Of a stretch of 11,031 bases of DNA, positions 4,488-11,031 are shown piece by piece (the first letter of the stretch is position 1; the number at the start of each line of letters is the position of its first letter). The stretch is from Thermofontimicrobium_A sp034505795 (GTDB taxonomy: Bacteria; Zhuqueibacterota; Zhuqueibacteria; Thermofontimicrobiales; Thermofontimicrobiaceae): positions 1 to 11,031 of the forward strand of contig JAPDQM010000128.1 of NCBI GenBank assembly GCA_034505795.1. The letters run 5' to 3'. A program made the position numbers and the translations under genes. Below the pieces are notes generated by a model. That model was not told the origin of the DNA and made no database searches. It saw only the letters and a list, made by a program, of their open reading frames with translations.

Positions 4488-6890
4488 CTACACGATTTTG
4501 GCAATGCTTCTATCAAGCGATTCCTCTTCCACGGCGATCACCACCGGCAGCACATCTTTAATTCCTTCCACATGGGTAATGACAAAAATTTGTCGGAATT
4601 GGGAATGCAGATGTTGTAGCGCATTCAATATCAAATCCTTCCGCTGTTCATCCTGTGAGCCGAAAATTTCGTCCAGCACAATGAAATTGATTTGCGACCG
4701 ACCCGCACGTTCGGCGACCACCTGGCTAATAGCAATGCGCAGGCATAAATTGGCCAGGTCCTGCTCGCCACCTGAAAAGCGTACCAGCGGAAACCGCTGT
4801 GCCTGATCATATAGAAAAATATTGTAATCCTCATCCAGTTCCAGAATCGAATACCGCCCCTGCGTGGTCAATTGTAACAACTCCGACGCCCGGCTGGCGA
4901 TCAACGGTCGAATGCGACCCAACAAGTCCTGTCGAAAAATCCCCAGATGGTGGTCCAGCGCCTTCAGATAGACGATGGACTCCTGCAATAGTTCGATTTC
5001 TTCCTTTAGCTTCTGGACGGTCTGCAACTCGTCATGCAAATGATCCTTATCTCGCTGAATCTTAATGATCTCCTGCTCGGCAAGGTGCGTCTTCTCTTTG
5101 AGATGATCTCGTTCGAGTTGCTGTTCATCAACAGCCTGTTTGGCCTGCTGAAATTGATGTTCATCGTAATTCAATTCGGCCAGTCGCTGCTGTTCTAATT
5201 CGATTTCGCCGGCGATGTCCTTGAGGGTGGCATTGATTTGCTCCAGTTCTTGCTGTTCATCGGGCAGCCGCTTCACCTGCTCTTCGTATTTCAGCAATTG
5301 ATCGCGCAGTTCGGTTAATTGCTTCAGTTTCTTTTTCAGCTCTTGATGGTTCTGTTCGTCATAATCCACTTTGCCGATGGCCGAGATTTCAGCGTTCAAT
5401 TGGTTGAGACTCCGGACGGAATCCTCCAGCCGCTCCCGGCTTTGAAGCCGCTGTTTCTCTCGCTCGCGAAATTGCTGCTGTGCTTGCAGCAAGCCATCGC
5501 GCAGTTGCTGCTCGGTCTTGATGAGCGCAGCGATTTTTTCACTCTCTTCTTTCAATTGATTTTCGGTGGCGCGGTACTCCAGAAACTTCTGGCGCAATTG
5601 GTTTAACTCGGCCTGGAATTCCTCGATGACGCGATCGTAGTGATCCTGCAGGGGCCTGGTACAGATAGGGCAGGGACTTTCTCGACCCAGTTTTTCCACC
5701 TGCTCCTTTTTCTCGCGGATTTCTTTGCCTTTCTGTTCCACCGTCTCCCGGCGGCTTCGAATTTCTGTGAGGCGCTCGCGCAGGGCGTCCAAGGTGCTCT
5801 CCAGGCCCGCGATCTTCTGCTCTTGCTCCAGCACCCGCTGATCAATGCCGGCCAGGCCTTTCAGCTCTTCCTCCAGGCGCGTCAATTGAAATTGCTCCCG
5901 GGTGATGCGCTGCGACAGCCGCTGCTTTTCTGCCTCCTTTGCTTTCAATTGAGAGTATTTGGTGCTTTCTTTGTCCAGTCGATCTTTTTCTCGCTGGATT
6001 CTGTTGAAATCCACCAGCAAGGGCTTCAGCCGCGCCAACTCCTGCTCTGCCTTTTGAATGGCCTCGATCTGTGACAGTGCTTTTTGCTTGCGCGCTTCGA
6101 AATCCTGGCTCCGCGATCGCCATTTATCAATACGGGCAACCCCTTGCTGGTATAGATCTCGAAGCTGGCTTAGCTTTTCAAATTCGATTTTTAATTTTTG
6201 AAGGCGGCTTTGGGCTTGTTTAAGTTGTGCCTCCAGCTCTTTTTTTGATTGTTCGGCGGCGGACAGCTCCAGTTTTAGCTGTTTCTGCTGCGCCTTCAGG
6301 GTCTGCTCATCCTTCAGGCTGGATTGAATGCCCAGCAGACGGGCCTCATGGGTGGTGCGATCGGCACGGATATCGTTGCGTGCCCGATCGATGGCCTCGA
6401 TATTGATCAGTCGAGCAATGCTTTTGCGCCGCTCTTCGGGCTGCAATTCGGATAGCGCAGCCAGGTCGCGCTGCTTCGCGAAAACCGAAATAAAGAACGA
6501 ACGATAGTCCAGATTCAGCAACTGTTCGATAAACTCGTTTACCCCGCGCTCCTGAACGGCTACCGGCGTGGTTTGAGATTGGCGATAGACGGCGGCCTCC
6601 ACCGTCGCGGCTTTGCCTTTTAATTGTCGAACCACCCGATATTCATTATCGCTGCAGATAAAGACCAATTCTACGGCGCAAGTTTCAGCTTCGGAACAGA
6701 ATTGGGAGCGAATATCCTGTTTGTCGGTACGACGAATGCGATTGCCGTATAAACACCACCCGATTGCTTCCACAATGGTGGTCTTGCCCACCCCATTGCT
6801 GCCGATAATGCCGATCAGATTTTCCGGTAGTTCCAGTTCCAGATCGGCAAAGCGACGATAGTTTTTCAAACGAAGGCTCTTAATAATCAT
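4488..6890 (-). CDS. Rad50/SbcC-like zinc-hook ATPase
   Basis: This 800-aa ABC/SMC-type ATPase is of the Rad50/SbcC class, which with an Mre11/SbcD nuclease opens and trims DNA double-strand ends and hairpins. The N-terminal MIIKSLRLKNYRRF leads to Walker A GSNGVGKTT (30-38). Two long heptad-rich coiled coils (about 175-400 and 415-650) flank a CPIC zinc hook at 407-410, almost exactly mid-protein. The C-terminal lobe carries signature motif SGGEQ (706-710), Walker B IVLDE with Asp740-Glu741, D-loop GSQD (744-747) and the H-switch His773 in VITH. All ATPase elements are therefore intact. Length is near archaeal-type Rad50 (about 850-900 aa) and shorter than E. coli SbcC (about 1050). No sbcD/mre11 lies on either side: upstream is a small membrane protein, downstream a convergent barrel gene. 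The start has no strong ribosome binding site, but the N-terminal sequence matches the family. DNA-repair role is firm; the nuclease partner is unknown. Confidence 0.92.
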   Translation of the reverse strand: MIIKSLRLKNYRRFADLELELPENLIGIIGSNGVGKTTIVEAIGWCLYGNRIRRTDKQDIRSQFCSEAETCAVELVFICSDNEYRVVRQLKGKAATVEAAVYRQSQTTPVAVQERGVNEFIEQLLNLDYRSFFISVFAKQRDLAALSELQPEERRKSIARLINIEAIDRARNDIRADRTTHEARLLGIQSSLKDEQTLKAQQKQLKLELSAAEQSKKELEAQLKQAQSRLQKLKIEFEKLSQLRDLYQQGVARIDKWRSRSQDFEARKQKALSQIEAIQKAEQELARLKPLLVDFNRIQREKDRLDKESTKYSQLKAKEAEKQRLSQRITREQFQLTRLEEELKGLAGIDQRVLEQEQKIAGLESTLDALRERLTEIRSRRETVEQKGKEIREKKEQVEKLGRESPCPICTRPLQDHYDRVIEEFQAELNQLRQKFLEYRATENQLKEESEKIAALIKTEQQLRDGLLQAQQQFREREKQRLQSRERLEDSVRSLNQLNAEISAIGKVDYDEQNHQELKKKLKQLTELRDQLLKYEEQVKRLPDEQQELEQINATLKDIAGEIELEQQRLAELNYDEHQFQQAKQAVDEQQLERDHLKEKTHLAEQEIIKIQRDKDHLHDELQTVQKLKEEIELLQESIVYLKALDHHLGIFRQDLLGRIRPLIASRASELLQLTTQGRYSILELDEDYNIFLYDQAQRFPLVRFSGGEQDLANLCLRIAISQVVAERAGRSQINFIVLDEIFGSQDEQRKDLILNALQHLHSQFRQIFVITHVEGIKDVLPVVIAVEEESLDRSIAKIV

Positions 6891-7032
6891 CGGGGCTTAT
6901 TTTCAAAATGAATGAACAGCTAATGTTTCGGGGAGTGCCATTTCGTCGTGGCGGCTTCTGATGCCGAAAGTTGTCTGGCGCGAATGCGTTGTTGAATATT
7001 GATGGCATGATCAGCCGTTGGCGACATAGCAG

Positions 7033-7227
7033 CTATGGCTGCTCCTCCAAAAACCAGATATAATAGATACCAAATCCGACCACGATGCCGTACATGATAA
7101 TCAAAAATGGCCGTACTTCTCGGGCAAATATCAGTTCGTACGCAATGCCCAGCACCGCAATGGTCGCATAAACTGCACCCCGCAGGCTTACTTTATCGAA
7201 CTTTGCTTTTCGTTTACATGGAATCAT
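7033..7227 (-). CDS. Small two-helix membrane protein of unknown function
   Basis: This 64-aa protein has a basic N-terminus (MIPCKRKAKFDK) and two predicted membrane helices, about residues 17-35 and 40-60, joined by a tight charged turn (REVR). It ends in EEQP. The positively charged N-terminus and short loop suggest an N-in/C-in hairpin in the cytoplasmic membrane. The ATG at 7227 follows CAAAGGA (minus strand, 7234-7240) with 6-nt spacing, which supports a real gene despite its size. It lies 76 bp downstream of the patatin gene and 142 bp upstream of the Rad50-like gene, all on the minus strand, so it may share a transcript with either. I do not recognise a family. Confidence 0.6.
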   Translation of the reverse strand: MIPCKRKAKFDKVSLRGAVYATIAVLGIAYELIFAREVRPFLIIMYGIVVGFGIYYIWFLEEQP

Positions 7228-7303
7228 CTTTATTCCTTTGAAAATTTAGCGAAGCATCATTGAGTCAGCGATCACCTTTGTGGAGCCACAACCTGGATCT
7301 GCA

Positions 7304-8116
7304 CTATTTCAGCCAACGAAATAGCGAAAATCGTTTGGCCGTGCGGGAGAGATCAGCTTCGATTTTCTGAATTATTGCCGTGGCGGCTTCATAACCTCGT
7401 TGATACAGCTTATCCGCTTGACGAAAATCGTGCGGATTTAAGCCGCTTAAATCTGGCATAATCGTGATATCGCCATTCGGGGCATGTTCTGCAATCTGGG
7501 CAATGGTCAGTTGAAAAGAATTCATCAACACCTGAAAAATGCTATCGGGTCGTTTATCATGGGCCAGGCCCGGTTTTAGCTTGACCGCAATAACATAATC
7601 GGCGCCCATTTGCCGCACCACATCCGCAGGCAAAAAATTTAGTACTCCGCCATCAACCAATACCTGATCGCCACGAATGACAGGTGTGAACACGCCGGGG
7701 ATACAGCAACTGGCGCGCACCGCCTCGGAAACCAGCCCGGTTTGCAAAATGACCTGATGGCCCGAGGTGAGATCAACTGCCACTGCTGCATACGGCTTTG
7801 GTAATTGTTTAATATCAATCCGTCCCACTTGAGTATCCACAAGTCGCCCTAATAGTTTGCTATTCAATAGTCCCATTTTGGGCAACGTTACTTTGCTGAT
7901 TTTGCCCCAACTCAGCGATTTGACTAAATCAAACATCTCATCGCTGGTGTAACCAGCCGCCAGGAAGGCACCAACCAATGAGCCGGCGCTGGTGCCTGCA
8001 ATCAGATCAATGGGAATGCGATGCTCCTCTAATACTTTAATGGCACCCAGGTGAGCAATGCCCAGCACCGCACCACCGCTGAGGGCCAGACCGATTTTCT
8101 TACGATGCAATGGCAT
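7304..8116 (-). CDS. Patatin-like phospholipase (RssA/YchK-type)
   Basis: This 270-aa protein is a compact patatin-domain hydrolase of the bacterial RssA/YchK type. The family uses a Ser-Asp dyad to hydrolyse acyl esters of lipids. Seen in order: the oxyanion-hole loop SGGAVLGIAHLG (13-24); the nucleophile elbow GTSAG with Ser43 (41-45); ASCCIPGVFTPV (135-146), a conserved family strand; and LVDGG with catalytic Asp155 (153-157). Oxyanion glycines are GGA rather than the most common GGG. There is no signal peptide or membrane helix, so it is probably cytoplasmic or peripheral. The ATG at 8116 is preceded by AGAGGA (minus strand, 8128-8133) with rather long 11-nt spacing. It stands first in a same-strand run with the 64-aa membrane protein. 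Family and catalytic residues are clear; natural substrate is not. Confidence 0.93.
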   Translation of the reverse strand: MPLHRKKIGLALSGGAVLGIAHLGAIKVLEEHRIPIDLIAGTSAGSLVGAFLAAGYTSDEMFDLVKSLSWGKISKVTLPKMGLLNSKLLGRLVDTQVGRIDIKQLPKPYAAVAVDLTSGHQVILQTGLVSEAVRASCCIPGVFTPVIRGDQVLVDGGVLNFLPADVVRQMGADYVIAVKLKPGLAHDKRPDSIFQVLMNSFQLTIAQIAEHAPNGDITIMPDLSGLNPHDFRQADKLYQRGYEAATAIIQKIEADLSRTAKRFSLFRWLK

Positions 8117-8211
8117 GGTTCAATCATTCCTCTTCACATAAATAATCATTCTACCCGCCAGGTTGGTTCAATCAGAGATGGCGATCACTGAAAATTTGAT
8201 GAACTCAACCT

Positions 8212-8463
8212 CAGAAATGGAACCCCACAAAAAGAGAGTCAAACTTTTTTAAGATTCATAACTTCTCCGTTTCTGGGGGACATCAATTCTGTGGCAATTT
8301 TTGGGGTCACAGAAATGAAAGGCCACAGAATTGATTTTAGGTGCAAGTAAATAACGATCGTTCGAATAGAATGTTCACAGAAATTTTATTTGAAATTCAC
8401 CTCTGTAGCTGCCTTACCATCTGTGAAAAAAGCATCTGTATGCAGAAATGAAAGGTCACAGAA
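8212..8463. repeat. Three dispersed copies of a 21-bp motif
   Basis: A motif beginning CAGAAATG, followed after four or five bases by CCACA or TCACA, occurs at 8212-8232, 8310-8330 and 8443-8463. The second and third copies differ at one position in 21; the first matches the second at 17 of 21. Shared core: CAGAAATG-N5-YCACA. Spacings are 98 and 133 bp, which does not suggest CRISPR or simple tandem structure. No coding role is seen. Confidence 0.5.
8282..8335. repeat. 14-bp perfect inverted repeat
   Basis: ATCAATTCTGTGGC (8282-8295) is perfectly complementary to GCCACAGAATTGAT (8322-8335), with a 26-nt loop. The right arm overlaps the second copy of the 21-bp motif, so hairpin and direct repeats share the TGTGG/CCACA element. 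On the plus strand the stem is followed by TTTTAG, so it could serve as a plus-strand terminator, but no plus-strand gene ends nearby. Confidence 0.5.
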
Positions 8464-8609
8464 GGCAATTAGTATAATTGTCGTTGTAAGGCCTTTGGGG
8501 CAGTCCAATAGTTATTTGGTGCCTACAACTAGAATGAAATTGCTTGGCGTTATTCGGATAATTCGCGTAATTTGCGGTTTCAAGCATAACTGGCCTGTAC
8601 CGCCTTTGA

Positions 8610-9893
8610 TCACCTCCGCACCAGATGCTCAAACCGTTTCCGAAACAGTTCAGGCGTCATCTTTGCGGCTTTGGCCAATGCTAACAACTGTTCCGGTTCC
8701 TCGAAATCGCTTTTTTTGAGCTTAATCATGTATTCCTGGGCCACGGCGTACGAGTCCGTTTGGATGTCAACCTGACGTACTCGAATTTTTTCGGTCATGG
8801 GATCCAACAAAAAATCCAACTGAATGGGCACCAGTTTTCCGCCTTCCACACAGATCATAGCACTGTTTTGATGCTCGTATTGGGGATTGACCAGAAATTG
8901 AACCGCGGCATAACCCAGGTCGCGCACATATTCGCAGTCGAACGGAATGGGAGGGGCACAGCGTAAGGTGTACCCAATGTTCATTTCGATCATACGGATT
9001 TTATCCCCTCGCGGTGTCAGTCGGCGCTCCATTTCAGCCTTGATGATTTTGCCCAATTCAATTTCCGATAGATGCATATTCCCATAATCATCATAAATCA
9101 GATTGGCGCCACGCGCTTTGCGCAATTCATCTTCGATGAATCGTCCGGCGATACCCTCTGCGATGAGTACCACTCCATCCTGTCGGCCCATGGCTTTGCG
9201 TTTGATAATCGCTCCCTCCAGCACATCACAGACATCGTTGATGCTGATTTTTTCCCGAGGAAATTCCTCGCCGATAATGGCCAGCGTGGCGCCGGCAGCC
9301 TTGCAGATGCCCAGGGTGAGATGGCCCGATTTGAGCCCCATCGTGACCACGATGTACCAGCGATTGGTGGAGCGAGAATCTTCCATGATGTTCTGGACCA
9401 ACTGGACGCCGACGTGGCGAGCGGTCTCGTAGCCAATGCTGGGCAAATTTTTGGGCAGCGGCAGATCGTTATCGATCGTTTTGGGCACATGGGCCACGCG
9501 CAATTGCCCCGCCAGGCGTTTAGCGATCTGCAACGCGGCATATGCGGTATCATCGCCGCCGATAGTAATGAGATAGTTCAATCCCAGCCGTTTGATGGCA
9601 TTGAGAGTGTTTTGCATTAGCGTTTCGTTTTTCAGGGGATTGGCGCGCGAGGTTCGTAAGATAGAGCCGCCGGTAAAATGAATGCGCGAGACATCTTTGA
9701 TTTCCAATTCGATAATATGGTCGGTGTCCTCTTTCTGTAGCCATTCGAAGCCATCCAGGATACCCAGGACTTTTAATCCAGCATTTTGGGCCTCGATGGT
9801 GGCGGCAGAGATTGCGCCATTGATCCCTGGTGCTGGCCCACCACCGACCACAATCCCCAACGTACCTCGATAACCCATTACCGAATTGAACAT
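8610..9893 (-). CDS. pfp: Phosphofructokinase, probably pyrophosphate-dependent (PFP)
   Basis: This 427-aa PfkA-superfamily enzyme phosphorylates fructose 6-phosphate to fructose 1,6-bisphosphate in glycolysis. The phosphate-binding loop is VGGGPAPGIN (16-25). Two donor-determining motifs are diagnostic: GGDDT (112-116) has Asp where ATP enzymes have Gly (GGDGS), and PKTIDND (137-143) has Lys where ATP enzymes have Gly (PGTIDND). In characterised members this Asp/Lys pair blocks the ATP pocket and selects pyrophosphate, making the reaction reversible. Asp141 and Asp143 correspond to the catalytic TIDND aspartates. The conserved MGR motif reads MGLK (185-188), with Leu in place of Arg. Length exceeds the 320-aa ATP type. 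The ATG at 9893 is fixed by a perfect AGGAGG (minus strand, 9900-9905) with 6-nt spacing. It is a lone gene, divergent from the YtxH gene. Donor choice is inferred from motifs only. Confidence 0.92.
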   Translation of the reverse strand: MFNSVMGYRGTLGIVVGGGPAPGINGAISAATIEAQNAGLKVLGILDGFEWLQKEDTDHIIELEIKDVSRIHFTGGSILRTSRANPLKNETLMQNTLNAIKRLGLNYLITIGGDDTAYAALQIAKRLAGQLRVAHVPKTIDNDLPLPKNLPSIGYETARHVGVQLVQNIMEDSRSTNRWYIVVTMGLKSGHLTLGICKAAGATLAIIGEEFPREKISINDVCDVLEGAIIKRKAMGRQDGVVLIAEGIAGRFIEDELRKARGANLIYDDYGNMHLSEIELGKIIKAEMERRLTPRGDKIRMIEMNIGYTLRCAPPIPFDCEYVRDLGYAAVQFLVNPQYEHQNSAMICVEGGKLVPIQLDFLLDPMTEKIRVRQVDIQTDSYAVAQEYMIKLKKSDFEEPEQLLALAKAAKMTPELFRKRFEHLVRR

Positions 9894-10012
9894 GCAGCGC
9901 CTCCTGACATTGTCCCGAATCCATCATTCGCAATACCGTAATTACGCACTTTCAATTTAATCATTCAGAAGCGTTTTTGCAAGTGCTTTTTCAGGTTGTC
10001 AGTGAAAATTTC

Positions 10013-10041
10013 TTGACTTTATGAGAATTTTGTAGTAGATT
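10013..10041 (+). promoter_or_regulatory. Sigma-70-like promoter for the YtxH/DUF948 genes
   Basis: TTGACT (10013-10018; 5 of 6 to TTGACA) and TAGATT (10036-10041; 4 of 6 to TATAAT) are separated by an ideal 17 bp. A start of transcription near 10048 would give a leader of about 95 nt before the ATG at 10144. TTGACTT (10013-10019) is also the perfect complement of AAGTCAA (10043-10049), so a 7-bp dyad brackets the promoter core. Confidence 0.6.
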
Positions 10042-10131
10042 GAAGTCAATAAAATTTAAGGCTAAATGATGGTGGCTGGCAAGACGATCAGCCGATTCTT
10101 CAGTTAGTTGTTCAACATAACATTTCATTGT

Positions 10132-10137
10132 GAGGAG
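10132..10137 (+). promoter_or_regulatory. Ribosome binding site that fixes the YtxH start
   Basis: GAGGAG lies 6 nt before the ATG at 10144. The frame is open further upstream to a TTG at 10108, but that codon has no ribosome binding site and would place this GAGGAG inside the gene, so the ATG is the start. Confidence 0.8.
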
Positions 10138-10143
10138 TGCCAG

Positions 10144-10530
10144 ATGGAAGATGAAAGAAGAACTTCATGGGAATCCTTTTTGAAAGGATTTGTTGCCGGC
10201 GGCTTAATTGGTGCTGGGCTGGCGTTGTTGTTTGCGCCGAAAAGCGGTCGCGAATTGAGAGAGGATATCAAGAAAAAATCCGTTGAGCTGACCAAAGATG
10301 TGGAACTGTTGTATTCCGATGCCAAGGAAAAAACGGCTGATTGGTGGCAGGCGCGCATGAAACAGGCGGAGCAGTTAAAAGAAGAAGCGGAACAGAAGTT
10401 GCAGGATGCTAAGGCGAAAGCAGCGGAAATCATCGAAGAGGGCAAAAAGTGGGTCGCCAAATTCAGCGGCTCGGGCGAGGAACAGGTGGCCATGGTCGAT
10501 AAGAAGGCCGACAAAGAGAAACGAAAGTAA
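10144..10530 (+). CDS. YtxH-domain membrane-anchored protein
   Basis: This 128-aa protein has the YtxH/gas-vesicle-like domain (PF12732). A short polar N-terminus precedes a Gly-rich membrane helix (GFVAGGLIGAGLALLFA, 15-31), then the hallmark APKSGRELRE (31-40). The rest (about 41-110) is a long charged helix rich in Lys, Glu, Ala and Gln, probably coiled coil, and the protein ends in a Lys-rich tail (KKADKEKRK). It is expected to sit in the cytoplasmic membrane with its helical tail in the cytoplasm. Relatives are linked to general stress in Firmicutes, but no biochemical function is established. Its promoter, ribosome binding site and downstream DUF948-like gene (110 bp away, same strand) suggest a two-gene operon; this YtxH/DUF948 pairing recurs in many bacteria. 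Family assignment is confident, role unknown. Confidence 0.88.
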   Translation: MEDERRTSWESFLKGFVAGGLIGAGLALLFAPKSGRELREDIKKKSVELTKDVELLYSDAKEKTADWWQARMKQAEQLKEEAEQKLQDAKAKAAEIIEEGKKWVAKFSGSGEEQVAMVDKKADKEKRK

Positions 10531-10625
10531 TATTTGATGGCTCGTGGTGGAACAGCAACGTTTGGCGATAATTTTCATCATTGATGGCAGCGATTAACTA
10601 TTGTTCCCCACGGGCACCAAATTGC

Positions 10626-10632
10626 AGGAAGG
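10626..10632 (+). promoter_or_regulatory. Ribosome binding site that fixes the DUF948 start
   Basis: AGGAAGG ends 8 nt before the ATG at 10641. The frame is open to an ATG at 10581, but a start there would add 20 residues (with Pro, Cys and Arg) ahead of the membrane helix and has no ribosome binding site, so the ATG at 10641 is preferred. Confidence 0.7.
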
Positions 10633-10640
10633 TGTTGACC

Positions 10641-11027
10641 ATGATTGTTGAAATCAGCGTCGCTGTCATTGCATTTTTTGTTGTTGTTTTTGTGATTGGC
10701 CTGCTCATTGTCCTGGTCCAAATCCGGCGTACCGCAAAGGAAGCTGAAAAATTTCTGGATACCGCTCGCCAGCACATCGGGCCTATCTCCCATGATCTGG
10801 CGATCATTTTCAATGATGTCAAGCGCATCACGCAATCGGTGCAGCAACAGGTGAGCAAAGTCGAAAAGGGCGTTGACGAACTCAAGCAGATTGCCACTCG
10901 CATCAATGAATTCGAGCGGCTGATCCAGGAAAAGATCGAACAACCCATTCTGGCCGTCGTTGGGCTGATTAGTGCGATTACCAGGCCGATTCTGGGTTTT
11001 CTTGACCGCAGAAAAGAATCCCGATAA
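10641..11027 (+). CDS. DUF948-like membrane protein
   Basis: This 128-aa protein starts with a membrane helix (about 5-26, rich in Val/Ile/Phe). A basic stop-transfer patch follows (QIRRTAKEAEK), then an amphipathic helical domain (about 35-105) with repeated polar/hydrophobic heptads (DVKRITQSVQQQVSKVEKGVDELKQI) resembling the linker of chemotaxis receptors, and a hydrophobic-to-basic end (PILGFLDRRKESR). This is the layout of DUF948 (PF06103) proteins, which have no established activity. It stands 110 bp downstream of the YtxH-domain gene on the same strand, with no terminator seen between, so the two are probably co-transcribed and may act together at the cytoplasmic membrane. The stop (11025-11027) is 4 bp from the window edge; any further operon member is outside. 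Family call is by layout and resemblance. Confidence 0.78.
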   Translation: MIVEISVAVIAFFVVVFVIGLLIVLVQIRRTAKEAEKFLDTARQHIGPISHDLAIIFNDVKRITQSVQQQVSKVEKGVDELKQIATRINEFERLIQEKIEQPILAVVGLISAITRPILGFLDRRKESR

Positions 11028-11031
11028 GCCG

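Larger units (their letters stand above)
8117..8609. other. 493-bp intergenic region with no credible gene
   Basis: No frame on either strand gives a protein with a start, ribosome binding site and sensible composition. The region contains a three-copy 21-bp repeat and a 14-bp inverted repeat (annotated separately). It separates the phosphofructokinase (ending at 8610) from the patatin gene, both on the minus strand, so it should hold the patatin promoter and the phosphofructokinase terminator; I could not place either with confidence. Confidence 0.6.

Noticed and set aside
7028..7043. AGCAGC-TATG-GCTGCT hairpin at the end of the 64-aa membrane protein gene
   Set aside because: Short 6-bp stem overlapping the stop codon, with no T-run on the minus strand; probably chance.
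9072..9620. 182-codon plus-strand open frame inside the phosphofructokinase gene
   Set aside because: Opposite-strand shadow of a gene with complete catalytic motifs; no ribosome binding site and no recognisable domain.

Overview
The window looks like chromosomal DNA of a free-living Gram-negative-type bacterium with moderate GC, and there is no phage, plasmid or CRISPR signature. Two pieces of outer-membrane beta-barrel coding sequence and two Sec-type secreted products point to a diderm. A DUF5916-like barrel C-terminus, a DxDGDG-repeat secreted protein and an 800-aa Rad50-type ATPase fit the FCB-related groups (Calditrichota, KSB1 and similar). Clear AGGAGG-type ribosome binding sites argue against typical Bacteroidota. 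The lineage is an inference; no rRNA or other marker gene is present.

Layout, left to right. (1) 1-473, plus: the 3' end of a DUF5916-like outer-membrane protein. (2) 474-751: a gap with a nested inverted repeat that works as a terminator on the minus strand. (3) 752-1984, minus: exonuclease III (ExoA) downstream of an MTH1187/YqgV-type thiamine-binding protein. (4) 1985-2466: an intergenic stretch with an AT-rich imperfect inverted repeat, a tandem 12-bp repeat with 21-bp period, a 10-bp palindrome and a tandem 10-bp repeat next to the next gene's ribosome binding site. (5) 2467-4260, plus: a small secreted acidic-repeat (calcium-binding-like) protein, a perfect 17-bp stem terminator, a second weaker hairpin, then an outer-membrane beta-barrel protein. 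(6) 4488-6890, minus: Rad50/SbcC-like ATPase with a zinc hook and no nuclease partner in view. (7) 7033-8116, minus: a 64-aa two-helix membrane protein and a patatin-like phospholipase. (8) 8117-8609: a non-coding stretch with a three-copy 21-bp repeat and a 14-bp inverted repeat. (9) 8610-9893, minus: a phosphofructokinase whose active-site motifs indicate pyrophosphate rather than ATP as phosphoryl donor. (10) 9894-11027: a divergent promoter region, then plus-strand YtxH-domain and DUF948-like membrane proteins that probably form an envelope/stress operon running towards the window edge.

How the genes work together: most are independent housekeeping functions (base-excision repair, double-strand-break processing, glycolysis, lipid hydrolysis). 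Two groupings look functional: the secreted repeat protein plus barrel protein at 2467-4260, and the YtxH plus DUF948 pair at 10144-11027. I do not see a convincing new multi-gene system. The best leads are the secreted-protein/barrel pair with its elaborate leader and double hairpin, the nuclease-less Rad50, and the unexplained repeats at 8212-8463.
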